Source of the DNA: Bacillota bacterium
GTDB lineage: Bacteria > Bacillota > Clostridia > Lachnospirales > Lachnospiraceae
Direction of reading: 5' to 3'
NCBI GenBank assembly: GCA_023423045.1
Contig: JAFAGA010000038.1
Span: forward strand, 1 to 14,514
Length of the DNA stretch: 14,514 nt
Notes under the pieces: model-generated
Told to the model about the DNA's origin: nothing
The model's database searches: none
Seen by the model: only the letters and a program-made list of their open reading frames with translations
Shown: positions 1 to 6,866 of the stretch, in pieces
How the letters are laid out: each line of letters starts with the position of its first letter
Numbering within the stretch: the stretch's first letter is position 1
Translations under genes and position numbers: made by a program

Positions 1-112
1 GTTCTGTAGTGTGCCAGCGACCTACAAGAGGAGAATAGCACAAAAAAGAACGAAAGGAAGATGGGAGTTGAAGGGTTTCATAACCCCATCGGTGCCTTTC
101 GCAGAAAGGTGG
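1..112 (+). promoter_or_regulatory. Candidate structured leader RNA before marR (same sequence before MATE)
   Basis: By eye the leader folds into three parts. The first is a nested stem, GTTCT (1-5) with AGAAC (47-51), then TGTGC (10-14) with GCACA (38-42). The second is a hairpin, GGGTT (73-77) with AACCC (82-86). The third is a 6-bp hairpin, CCTTTC (95-100) with GAAAGG (104-109), which covers the MATE-type ribosome site GAAAGGTGG. CCTTTCG (95-101) can instead pair with CGAAAGG (51-57), which would free the ribosome site. Mutually exclusive pairings of this kind resemble a riboswitch or attenuator, but I do not recognise a known aptamer class. No folding calculation was possible. Confidence 0.35.
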
Positions 113-127
113 ATTATAACAATGAAT
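1..127. repeat. Left arm of a perfect 127-bp terminal inverted repeat
   Basis: Bases 1-127 are the exact reverse complement of 14388-14514; base 128 is the first mismatch. The repeat ends two codon positions into the MATE reading frame: the right copy contains the MATE ribosome site and ATG-AAT start. The left copy has the same ATG (122-124), but here it opens only an 11-codon frame that ends at 157, just inside marR. No transposase, short target duplication or recombinase is seen. The exact length of 127 equals a common de Bruijn k-mer, which suggests the contig was cut inside a longer genomic inverted repeat. Confidence 0.97.
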
Positions 128-143
128 ATAGGAGGATATCAGT

Positions 144-884
144 ATGAGAGAATTTGAGGATAATGCAAACCATGAAGAACAGGTAACCGAGAAGGATGAT
201 TTATTGACGCTGCTTCATAAGAGCAGTCATTTTCTGCATCATAGAAGAGGCGGAAAGCGGGGGCAGGGCAAGATATTAACACTACTGGCGGAGCATCCCG
301 AAATCAGCCAGAAGGAATTACAGGAATTGCTGGGGATAGAATCAGGATCAATGAGCGAGCTTGTGATTAAGCTCGAGCAGAAGGGCCTGATTACCAGAAC
401 GAAAGACGAAGCAGACAAGAGGATGACAAGATTAATGATAACTGATCTCGGTCTGGAGGTTTCGAAAGAAATTGAAGCAAGAGACGGGGAGGAAGATAAG
501 CTGCTGGCAGACTTTTTAACAACGCAGGAGCAGGAGCAATTGAAGGAACTTTTGTCCAAGTTGTTGAAAGGATGGGAAGAACACCATGGAGCCCTCCGCA
601 TGGAGCGGGGGTGCCGTAGAGGAAGAGGACCGCGCGGCTGCCACGATAAACACCATGATTGCCGCGGGCATCATAGGCATCAAGGACATCAGGAGCATCA
701 AGGACATCATGGGCATGAAGGACGTCATGAATACGATGAATATCACACTGAGCACGGAGATCATGTTAGTAAGGATTATGACTATCCAGGGCATCGCAAA
801 ACAGGGGAGAACAGAGAGGACCATGAACATCACAGGCGGCATTACCACAAGGATTCATCAAAGTTTAAATCATCTCAGATATAA
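144..884 (+). CDS. MarR-family regulator with histidine-rich C-terminal tail
   Basis: A 246-residue cytosolic DNA-binding protein. Residues about 40-145 form a MarR winged helix-turn-helix (ISQKELQELLGIESGSMSELV as recognition region, then the wing at RTKDEADKRMTRL). That is the whole of a usual MarR protein (~145 residues). Residues 147-246 are an added low-complexity tail with 23 histidines plus three cysteines (C157, C166, C173), rich in GHxxH patterns, which suggests binding of Ni, Zn, Co or Cu. The start is fixed by GGAGG at 131-135, eight bases before the ATG. The upstream 127 bp are identical to the MATE leader at the other contig end, so co-regulation with an efflux pump is plausible. 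A MarR role is secure; metal sensing by the tail is inference, and it could instead buffer metal. A terminator follows at 903-945. Confidence 0.88.
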   Translation: MREFEDNANHEEQVTEKDDLLTLLHKSSHFLHHRRGGKRGQGKILTLLAEHPEISQKELQELLGIESGSMSELVIKLEQKGLITRTKDEADKRMTRLMITDLGLEVSKEIEARDGEEDKLLADFLTTQEQEQLKELLSKLLKGWEEHHGALRMERGCRRGRGPRGCHDKHHDCRGHHRHQGHQEHQGHHGHEGRHEYDEYHTEHGDHVSKDYDYPGHRKTGENREDHEHHRRHYHKDSSKFKSSQI

Positions 885-902
885 AATGACATGAGAATAT
901 GG

Positions 903-945
903 AAAGGACCTAAAACTTCGTAAGAAAGCTTTGGGTCCTTTTATC
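903..945 (+). terminator. Rho-independent terminator after marR, probably bidirectional
   Basis: AAAGGACC (903-910) pairs with GGTCCTTT (934-941), with further A/T pairing inside, followed by T-rich sequence. It sits between the convergent marR and asparaginase genes. The A-run before the stem allows it to work on the minus strand as well. Confidence 0.8.
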
Positions 946-983
946 ATTGTGTCGGAAGTATCCGCATCGATCCACGAATTCTC

Positions 984-1979
984 TTAATAAAGAATGTCAT
1001 TGCTTATGGTTGTATAAAACATATTTTTGATTTCCTCAGGGTGGTTGGTTTGTCCCAGAATCCACATCAGTTTGCTCACAACGGACTCAAGGATCATATC
1101 GTAGGCTTCAATAATGCTGACTTGGTTTTTCAAATCGTGTCCCACCTGATAGATATTCATATCGCTGCCCTCATTGGGAACCTGGGTTGTCATTACGACT
1201 GTTTTACCCCGGCCGGTCCAGTCCCGGATCAGCTCAAGATAATGATGGTGGGGAAGGGAGGGGATACCGCCCACGCCATAACTTTCTATAATAACAGCAT
1301 CATATTTGGTAAACATATAATTCAATACATCGGAATCTGCCCCGGGAGTGAGCTTGAATAAACCGACCCTGGGATTTAAAGTGTCGTAAAAGATAGGTGC
1401 TGATTGCTTTGGCTCGGTAATATACTGGATTAAATGTCCGTCCTGTATTACTGCAAGATAGGGGTAGTTAATGCTGCGGAAGGCTTGAAAGCTCTTGGAA
1501 TGTGTCTTCCTGCCCCGGGTTCCCAGAATAACCTTACCATTGAAGACAATCTGAACACCGCTGGATTTCTCCGAGGAGGCATAGAGAAAGCTGTCGAAGA
1601 GATTGGTCTTGGAATCCGTGACCTCCATATTGATGGGACGCTGAGCTCCGGTTAGTATAATGGGCTTTGGGGAATTCTGAACCAGGTAGGACAGTGCGGC
1701 CGCGGTAAAGGCCAGAGTATCGGTGCCATGACTGATAACAAAACCATCGTATTCATCATAATGTGTTTGAAGGGTCCTGGCCAGCAGCACCCAGATATCA
1801 GGAGAGATATTGGTGCTGTCCATATTGCAGACCTGAACCGTCTCCACCTGACAGATTTGAGAAATCTCCGGAATATACATCAGTATTTCCTCGGAGGTAA
1901 GCTGGGGCCAAAGTCCTCCTTGGGGTGATTTTGTTGAGGCAATGGTTCCGCCGGTTCCGATCATGAGAATTTTCTTCAT
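984..1979 (-). CDS. ansA: Type I (cytosolic) L-asparaginase
   Basis: A 331-residue asparaginase that hydrolyses L-asparagine to aspartate and ammonia. The N-terminal GTGGTIAS motif gives catalytic T12; HGTDT at 84-88 supplies the second Thr-Asp pair (T86, D87); K158 in the TRGRKTH stretch fits the active-site lysine. ILTGAQRP (108-115) is also typical of the family. There is no signal peptide and the length matches cytosolic enzymes, so it is called ansA-like rather than the periplasmic type. The start has an AAGGA ribosome site just upstream. It is divergent from an MFS transporter gene with about 250 bp between them, which may mean linked amino-acid use and transport, though that is inference. 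Family assignment is very sure; glutaminase side activity cannot be judged. Confidence 0.95.
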   Translation of the reverse strand: MKKILMIGTGGTIASTKSPQGGLWPQLTSEEILMYIPEISQICQVETVQVCNMDSTNISPDIWVLLARTLQTHYDEYDGFVISHGTDTLAFTAAALSYLVQNSPKPIILTGAQRPINMEVTDSKTNLFDSFLYASSEKSSGVQIVFNGKVILGTRGRKTHSKSFQAFRSINYPYLAVIQDGHLIQYITEPKQSAPIFYDTLNPRVGLFKLTPGADSDVLNYMFTKYDAVIIESYGVGGIPSLPHHHYLELIRDWTGRGKTVVMTTQVPNEGSDMNIYQVGHDLKNQVSIIEAYDMILESVVSKLMWILGQTNHPEEIKNMFYTTISNDILY

Positions 1980-2025
1980 AGGTCATCCTTCTTCTTTGTG
2001 AATATGGTGATGGAATATACGATTT

Positions 2026-2054
2026 ATAGTAATATAGCCAGAGTGAAATAGCAA
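2026..2054 (-). promoter_or_regulatory. Predicted sigma-A promoter for the asparaginase gene
   Basis: On the minus strand there is TTGCTA (2054-2049), a 17-bp spacer and TACTAT (2031-2026), about 47 bp upstream of the asparaginase ATG. Confidence 0.5.
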
Positions 2055-2124
2055 CAAATATATTAAAGGAACAAAGCCCATATTCCTGTAATCGCGATAC
2101 ACGGCACAAAATAGCGCCCTTTTG

Positions 2125-2148
2125 TCGGAAGTTAAATGCAACTTCCGA
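2125..2148. promoter_or_regulatory. Perfect 9-bp inverted repeat, candidate operator
   Basis: TCGGAAGTT (2125-2133) and AACTTCCGA (2140-2148) are separated by 6 bp. It lies between the two divergent promoters, 31 bp upstream of the MFS -35. No T-run follows in the plus direction, so an operator is more likely than a terminator. The binding protein is not known. Confidence 0.45.
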
Positions 2149-2179
2149 TATCTTATATGATTAACCATGATAGAATGGA

Positions 2180-2208
2180 TTGACAACAAATTCAGGGTAG
2201 TGCACAAT
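2180..2208 (+). promoter_or_regulatory. Predicted sigma-A promoter for the MFS gene
   Basis: Consensus -35 TTGACA (2180-2185), a 17-bp spacer and CACAAT (2203-2208). The transcript would start near 2214, leaving a very short leader with the ribosome site at 2216-2222. Confidence 0.7.
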
Positions 2209-2229
2209 AGTAAACAAAGGAGAATGTAC

Positions 2230-3399
2230 ATGAGAAAATCAAAGCATACAATCAAAGCAGCAATACTATTCTATAGCCTGGTTCAGGCAGGTGCGATATG
2301 CATATCCTCCATACTGGTGCGGATAGCGGAGGTATTTCCCGGATATAGCACCACTACCATACAATTCCTTGCGACCTGTCCCTCCGTTGTTATTATTATT
2401 ATGTCCCTGGCTGCGGGAAAGCTTGCAGAGCGTATCCCAAAGAAGTATCTTACACTTTTTTCCGCTTCCATGTTTTTGGTTACGGCTTTCGGCGGTTTTT
2501 TCTTTCATGGATCACTGCAGATATTGTTTTTCTGGGAGATTGTGTTGGGAATCGGAATGGGAATCTTGATTCCGCTGGGAACTTCATTAATCGCCGATTA
2601 CTTCACCGGAGAGGAGCGCAGCAGCCTCATGGGGCTTCAAAGCGCGGTAATCAGTGTGGGAGGAGTCCTTCTGTCCATATTGGGAGGCCTGCTGGCGGCT
2701 ATCGACTGGTATTATAATTATCTTGCATTTTTGCTGATCATTCCGGGGTTCCTTTTACTGGCGCTGGGATTGCCGTTGGACAAACCGGCCCATGCACATG
2801 CATCAGGACAAAAAATCAGAGTTACTCCGAAAATAGCCGGACTCTACGGACTGGTGGCCTTTTTGTTCATGATGTTTTATAATGTGGTGGCATTTAATAT
2901 GTCAATGCATCTGGAAGAGAACCGGATTACCGGCTCTGCCAGCGCCGGGCTGGCATCTGCCATATTCATGCTGAGCGGTGCTGTTGCCGGGATTTTATTC
3001 AAATATTTAGCTCGTTTTTTTGGAGAGAAGATCATTGCTCTTGGCTTCCTTAACCTGGGAGCGGGTGCACTGATTGTAGGGGTGTCGGGAAACTTTCCTC
3101 TGATTTTGACAGGAGTTTTCATTGCCGGCTTCAGCCTCAGTATCGTTATGGCACAGATAGCTATCAGCATTGCGGACAAAGAAAAGCCGGAGGCGGTGAC
3201 CATGTCGATTGCCATATGTATGTGCATCAATAATCTGGGAGGTTTTCTGGCTCCGAATCTTACCAAGCTGAGCAAGTTTCTTTTAAGCAGTGATAAAGCT
3301 TCGGGCAGATATATCGTGGTTGGTGTTCTTGCTGTGGCGGCAGCAGCGGTGATGTTTTTTGCTCTTGGCAGCAAGAAAGTAAGAATAAAGGAAGATTAA
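2230..3399 (+). CDS. Major facilitator superfamily transporter
   Basis: A 389-residue integral membrane protein with about 12 predicted membrane segments in two halves. Between segments 2 and 3 lies the MFS motif-A-like stretch GKLAERIPKK, and a longer polar stretch (DKPAHAHASGQKIRVTPK) forms the central cytosolic loop. I chose the ATG at 2230 because AAAGGAG at 2216-2222 is seven bases upstream; earlier ATGs at 2167 and 2224 lie upstream of, or too close to, that site. It is divergent from the asparaginase gene and has its own consensus promoter. The substrate cannot be read from the sequence; drug, sugar or organic-acid transport are all possible. It ends just before the tandem hairpin repeats. 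Confidence 0.9.
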   Translation: MRKSKHTIKAAILFYSLVQAGAICISSILVRIAEVFPGYSTTTIQFLATCPSVVIIIMSLAAGKLAERIPKKYLTLFSASMFLVTAFGGFFFHGSLQILFFWEIVLGIGMGILIPLGTSLIADYFTGEERSSLMGLQSAVISVGGVLLSILGGLLAAIDWYYNYLAFLLIIPGFLLLALGLPLDKPAHAHASGQKIRVTPKIAGLYGLVAFLFMMFYNVVAFNMSMHLEENRITGSASAGLASAIFMLSGAVAGILFKYLARFFGEKIIALGFLNLGAGALIVGVSGNFPLILTGVFIAGFSLSIVMAQIAISIADKEKPEAVTMSIAICMCINNLGGFLAPNLTKLSKFLLSSDKASGRYIVVGVLAVAAAAVMFFALGSKKVRIKED

Positions 3400-3400
3400 T

Positions 3401-3622
3401 AATATAAGTTATGAGAAGAAAGTTCATCTCTCTCTTATACTCCGATTACAGGAACGCGCATTATGTTCCTGTAATATAGGTTATGAGAAGAAAGTTCATC
3501 TCTCTCTTATACTCCGATTACAGGAACGCGCATTATGTTCCTGTAATATAAGTTATGAGAAGAAAGTACATCTCCTTCTCATACCCCGATTATCGGAACA
3601 TAATTTTGGTTCCGACAATCGG
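3401..3622. repeat. Three tandem ~72-bp units, each with two hairpins
   Basis: Unit 1 (3401-3472) and unit 2 (3473-3544) differ at one base; unit 3 (3545-3622) is diverged. Hairpin A is TATGAGAAG with CTTCTCATA, perfect in unit 3 (3554-3562/3575-3583) and with G-T wobble in units 1 and 2. Hairpin B is ATTACAGGAAC with GTTCCTGTAAT in unit 1 (3445-3455/3465-3475) and unit 2 (3517-3527/3537-3547). In unit 3 hairpin B is extended to CCGATT...AATCGG (3586-3599/3609-3622). All hairpin B loops are 9 nt. Two base pairs change on both sides between units (C-G to T-A and A-T to C-G), which supports selected structure. No T-run follows. Confidence 0.9.
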
Positions 3623-3624
3623 TT

Positions 3625-3660
3625 CTATAAAAAGAGCTGGTTTTATCAACTCACAACCAG
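3625..3660 (-). terminator. Possible terminator overlapping the end of merR
   Basis: On the minus strand CTGGTT (3660-3655) pairs with AACCAG (3642-3637), followed by CTCTTTTT. The 12-nt loop is long, the stem is only 6 bp, and the merR stop codon lies inside it. Confidence 0.4.
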
Positions 3661-4121
3661 ATTGCCTCGCTGAGCGTACTCCGTGCATGCAGGCTCTCTA
3701 AGCATACCATCCGGCTCAGTAAATGAGCACGCTCCTCTTCTGTCAGCTCGTGCAGCTTGATCGGAGGTTTGGAGGTTTCCAGGCTCTTGATGATCTCGCT
3801 TATATTGTCGATTTTATCTTGAGCCTCCGATATTTTGTCCTGCCACATGGATTTTTTATGGACAAGCACCTCCATGTACTGATCTTTCGTCATGCCGCTC
3901 TCTAATAACTTCTTGATTTCAGATAGAGAGAAACCCAGCTTCCGTAACTCCAGGAGGGCATCCAATTGCTTTACCTGGTCGGCGGCGTAGTATCGATATC
4001 CGGTTTTCTCATCAATCTTCACAGGTTTTAAGATCCCCATCTTTTCATAAATGCGCATGGCTTTGACCGACACGTTGAAAAACGCAGCGATTTCACCGAT
4101 TCTCATCAAAATATCATCCAT
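3651..4121 (-). CDS. MerR-family regulator of the ABC-exporter operon
   Basis: A 156-residue cytosolic regulator. Residues 6-75 are a MerR winged HTH (MRIGEIAAFFNVSVKAMRIY, then the GYRYY wing and LGFSLSEIKKLL). Residues about 80-115 form the coiled-coil dimer helix (HKKSMWQDKISEAQDKIDNI). The remaining ~40 residues are too short for a large drug-binding domain and have no clear metal-binding cysteine set. The reading frame is open further upstream. Starts at 4154 (ATGA overlap with the preceding stop, translationally coupled) and 4106 are possible; 4121 has a G-rich site five bases upstream. It is the last gene of the ABC operon, whose promoter has MerR-type geometry, so autoregulation with the exporter is the likely role. 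Confidence 0.88.
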   Translation of the reverse strand: MDDILMRIGEIAAFFNVSVKAMRIYEKMGILKPVKIDEKTGYRYYAADQVKQLDALLELRKLGFSLSEIKKLLESGMTKDQYMEVLVHKKSMWQDKISEAQDKIDNISEIIKSLETSKPPIKLHELTEEERAHLLSRMVCLESLHARSTLSEAIWL

Positions 4122-4150
4122 CCTAACCCCCATCTGCCGCGATAGCGGCA

Positions 4151-5107
4151 TCATCCATTCTTTTCGGCCATTGTTTCGTTCAAGCGTTTCATGCCAGCCA
4201 TGCTTGCCTGAATGGAAACCAAGCAGTTCATTAGCATGAGCGATCCGGCTAATACGCTGCCTCGGTATTGAAAAGCGGCAGTCAAATCGCCAAGAGTAAA
4301 ATGTCCGTCCGCAATCTGCCCGCTGCTGACCAACCAAAATGTCAAATATCCTCCTAAACCGAATAATGGAAGAATTCCGGCTCCCAGAGCGTTTCGTGTG
4401 CGTATCTTCAGATTGGCCCTCCATAAAGCGAGACTGCTTTGTTCAAAACGCTTCATCAGGTATTCCTGCCCGTCATATATGGCGGCAATGTCGGCACATG
4501 TGATCAGCGGGATCATTTCGTTTGTATTTTTTGCAGTGGCCTCCAGAGACTTTTTATTAAGTTCCGGCATGGCCCGCGCGATCAGAAGCTGGCTGACCGT
4601 GATGTGCGGTATGACAAACAGGATCGCCCAGCCAAACACGGTGGAATTAATGCGCCACAGGATGGCTGCAGACACACTTATATTAACAACGGCGCAAGCG
4701 GCGTGGGGCAGGTGAATGGGGCGGGAAAATGGCATCTCCACGTCGGTATTCAATCGGGTCAGCCACTCACCTTGGGGAGTTGCTTCCATGCGCTGGTAAG
4801 AGAACGAGGATATTTTGTCATATAGTTTTATTCGAAGTTTCCCTTCCATTCGAGTGATGAAAGGCGAATATAGGCTCCATACGGTTCCATTATACAGGAA
4901 AAGGAATAGGCTCGCAACAGCGAACAACAGGCATACCGTAGTCAGCCTCATGGCATTGTTTTGCCCTACTGCATCAAAAGCACGCTGCAAAAAGGTGGCC
5001 TGGATCATGGTAAATGCAGCATCAAAAGGAGAGCGAAGTAAAAGCAGAAAAATAAACGGTCTGCCGCTGCCTGTGATCTTTAGTATTTTTCTTATTTCAC
5101 TGAGCAT
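4151..5107 (-). CDS. ABC exporter membrane subunit lacking its ATPase domain
   Basis: A 318-residue protein with the fold of an ABC-exporter transmembrane domain (about six helices). It has the coupling-region stretch typical of exporters (MEGKLRIKLYDKISSFSYQRME...GEWLTRLNTDVE). It stops right after the linker (MAGMKRLNETMAEKNG), where related exporters continue into an ATPase domain; here a stop is followed at once by merR. The start at 5107 has GGAGGGAGGG upstream and overlaps the ATPase gene by 11 bp; 5143 is a less likely start. It probably pairs with the first membrane subunit (6684-5698) to form the pore, sharing the single ATPase. The export substrate is unknown; peptide, lipid or drug are typical. 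Confidence 0.82.
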   Translation of the reverse strand: MLSEIRKILKITGSGRPFIFLLLLRSPFDAAFTMIQATFLQRAFDAVGQNNAMRLTTVCLLFAVASLFLFLYNGTVWSLYSPFITRMEGKLRIKLYDKISSFSYQRMEATPQGEWLTRLNTDVEMPFSRPIHLPHAACAVVNISVSAAILWRINSTVFGWAILFVIPHITVSQLLIARAMPELNKKSLEATAKNTNEMIPLITCADIAAIYDGQEYLMKRFEQSSLALWRANLKIRTRNALGAGILPLFGLGGYLTFWLVSSGQIADGHFTLGDLTAAFQYRGSVLAGSLMLMNCLVSIQASMAGMKRLNETMAEKNG

Positions 5108-5735
5108 ATAGGTGCCCTCCCTCCAGACGTAAAATACGGTCACATCCGCTCAGTGTTTCCGGTCTGTGAGAAACGTGAAGAACGGTTTTTCCCTTGGTCA
5201 GCTTTTCTAATGCCGAGATTACGGCGGTGCTTGTATTATTATCCAACGCGGAGGTCGGTTCGTCCAATAGAATTACCGGGGCATTCTTCGCGATAGCCCT
5301 CGCTATGGCAATACGCTGGGCCTGGCCTCCCGATACCTTTCCGCCCCGTTCGCCGACAAAGGTATTAAGACCTTTGGGTAACGCGGCAATCCATTCGGTC
5401 AATTGTGCTGCATCGCAGGCATGCAGTATGTCGGCCTCGTCCATATCGTGCCCGCAGGTGACGTTATCGCGTATACTGGCGGGAAAAAGGGCCGCACTCT
5501 GCATGACGATTGCTACATTTTTACGGCGCTCCGATGAGACTTGTGCGCCCATGACGAAAATCTTCCCCTGCTGCACCTCGTACAGGCCGCTGACCAGTTT
5601 TAGCAGTGTGCTTTTTCCGCCTCCGCTGACGCCCACAATACCGACGGTTTCGCCGGGGTTTACAATCAAATTAATTTCATTAAGGACTGGATGATTGTCA
5701 TATAAAAAAGACAGGTTCTCTAATATTATCCCCAT
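5097..5735 (-). CDS. ABC exporter ATP-binding subunit (stand-alone)
   Basis: A 212-residue nucleotide-binding domain with every key motif: A-loop Y12, Walker A GVSGGGKS (35-42), Q-loop Q79, signature VSGGQ (134-138), Walker B VILLDE with catalytic E159, and switch H190. It should therefore be a working ATPase powering export. The ATG at 5735 has AAAGGGG six bases upstream; a TTG at 5756 is possible. Its beginning overlaps the end of the upstream membrane gene by 38 bp in another frame. Removing one base from the A5 run at 5737-5741 would fuse the two into a normal membrane-ATPase exporter half. It is thus either a deliberately split subunit or the product of a frameshift. Confidence 0.92.
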   Translation of the reverse strand: MGIILENLSFLYDNHPVLNEINLIVNPGETVGIVGVSGGGKSTLLKLVSGLYEVQQGKIFVMGAQVSSERRKNVAIVMQSAALFPASIRDNVTCGHDMDEADILHACDAAQLTEWIAALPKGLNTFVGERGGKVSGGQAQRIAIARAIAKNAPVILLDEPTSALDNNTSTAVISALEKLTKGKTVLHVSHRPETLSGCDRILRLEGGHLYAQ

Positions 5736-6684
5736 GTTTTTCCCCTTTCCCGGCAAGTATGATGTGAGGTGACAGACGTTTCATATTGGCTGAAAACTGC
5801 CGGAAAGCGGCGATGTGTCCCGGCATGTTCATCAGTACACCCGATACATTGCCGGAAAGGTTTAGGAATATGTAAAGTGTTCCCACCGTTAATGTACCGT
5901 TTATCGTCATCCGGCCGCCAACCAGGAATAGGAGAAGAACCGGTATATTGCTCAAAAGTGCTGACAGTGACATGAGACGCGCTCGTGTTCGTTCAGCACG
6001 GACCGTCTGATCCTCCCATCGTTTAACCCCACCGGCATACCCGTCCAGTATCAGACGTGCAGCGTCGTACAGACGGATGATGGGAAATAAAGTAAGCAGG
6101 GTGTCGGCATATTGATTTATTTGCCCTTTGGCTTTTTGACTGTATTCCGTAGCTGTGCTTATGATTTTACTCGACCAAAACACATAGGCGACCAGGATAA
6201 ATGCAGGGAGATTGGCTGCCAATGTTAACCAGGGGCTTATGAACAGCAGCCAGAGGAAGGTTGAGAGAAACCGCATACCGTCATCGAACAATTGAAATAG
6301 GTTAGCGTTCAGATAGCCGGAAACACCGGCTATTTCATTTTGCAATTTGGATAACTGCTCTCCTGTGTTCAGCTTTTCTGCCTCGGCAATAGGTAATGAT
6401 ACAAAATAGCGCATATAACCCATTCGTAAATCATGGGTTACGCCTTCCAGAGTATATCCCGACAGGCAGCCTTTTGTGTAATTAACAGCTCCCAATATTA
6501 GAATGGTAAGAAGTGCGAAAACGATCGCCTTTTTCGACGGTGGGACGCCCGCACTGACAGTATTGATAATATCGACAAGCTGTGAGCTCCAACACAGTGT
6601 TACAGCGGCGGCAAGCATGCTGGAGCAGATTGTAATAAGCACTAAAAAATTACGTTTGTATAGCATTTTAGACAGCAGTGCCAT
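5698..6684 (-). CDS. ABC exporter membrane subunit, split from its ATPase
   Basis: A 328-residue ABC-exporter transmembrane domain with about six helices and the typical cytosolic coupling regions (THDLRMGYMRYFVSLPIAEAE...GEQLSKLQNEI). The last ~17 residues (EKHGDNIREPVFFI region) are read out of frame over the start of the ATPase gene and are probably not conserved. It is the first gene of the operon: the ATG at 6684 has AAAGGAG (6699-6693) eight bases upstream and follows a MerR-type promoter. It probably heterodimerises with the 5107-4151 product. A one-base frameshift in an originally fused gene is the main alternative reading. Confidence 0.85.
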   Translation of the reverse strand: MALLSKMLYKRNFLVLITICSSMLAAAVTLCWSSQLVDIINTVSAGVPPSKKAIVFALLTILILGAVNYTKGCLSGYTLEGVTHDLRMGYMRYFVSLPIAEAEKLNTGEQLSKLQNEIAGVSGYLNANLFQLFDDGMRFLSTFLWLLFISPWLTLAANLPAFILVAYVFWSSKIISTATEYSQKAKGQINQYADTLLTLFPIIRLYDAARLILDGYAGGVKRWEDQTVRAERTRARLMSLSALLSNIPVLLLFLVGGRMTINGTLTVGTLYIFLNLSGNVSGVLMNMPGHIAAFRQFSANMKRLSPHIILAGKGEKHGDNIREPVFFI

Positions 6685-6705
6685 AGAATCATCTCCTTTG
6701 AGAGT

Positions 6706-6736
6706 AGTGTAAACTATGTCCCAAGGGCAGAGTCAA
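6706..6736 (-). promoter_or_regulatory. MerR-type promoter/operator of the ABC-exporter operon
   Basis: On the minus strand there is TTGACT (6736-6731), a 19-bp spacer and TACACT (6711-6706). The long spacer is the hallmark of promoters activated by MerR regulators through DNA twisting. A 21-bp imperfect dyad, ACTCTGCCCT with its partner GGGACATAGT (7 of 10 positions symmetric), fills the spacer. Transcription would start about 15 nt before the first ATG. Confidence 0.78.
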
Positions 6737-6778
6737 TATCATAATTTTACGAATATTCAACCCAAGATAGATGGTAAT

Positions 6779-6813
6779 TTACTTTACATTAATAGTAAAT
6801 CGATGTAAAGTAA
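6779..6813. promoter_or_regulatory. Palindromic, possibly bidirectional promoter/operator
   Basis: Perfect 11-bp arms TTACTTTACAT (6779-6789) and ATGTAAAGTAA (6803-6813) flank 13 bp. The arms contain TTTACA (6783-6788), a 17-bp gap and TAAAGT (6806-6811). By symmetry the same elements occur on the minus strand. It could serve the TPR gene downstream and bind a dimeric regulator. Confidence 0.5.
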
Positions 6814-6866
6814 GATTGGAGTAGCGAAGTATCAATAAAGGAAAGGAGTATTGAAAAAGTACGAAT

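Noticed and set aside
516..894. Frames of about 100 codons on both strands over the His-rich tail of marR
   Set aside because: Low-complexity shadows of the CAT/CAC-rich repeat; no good ribosome site.
3401..3622. CRISPR array
   Set aside because: The units are contiguous 72-bp copies without unique spacers, and there are no cas genes.
4122..4424. 100-residue N-terminal extension of the MerR protein
   Set aside because: It is an out-of-frame reading of the preceding ABC membrane gene; the MerR domain starts at its usual residues after 4121.
5698..5756. Programmed ribosomal frameshift joining the ABC membrane and ATPase frames
   Set aside because: Joining needs a +1 (or -2) shift, the A5 run is not a known +1 site, and the ATPase has its own good ribosome site and ATG.
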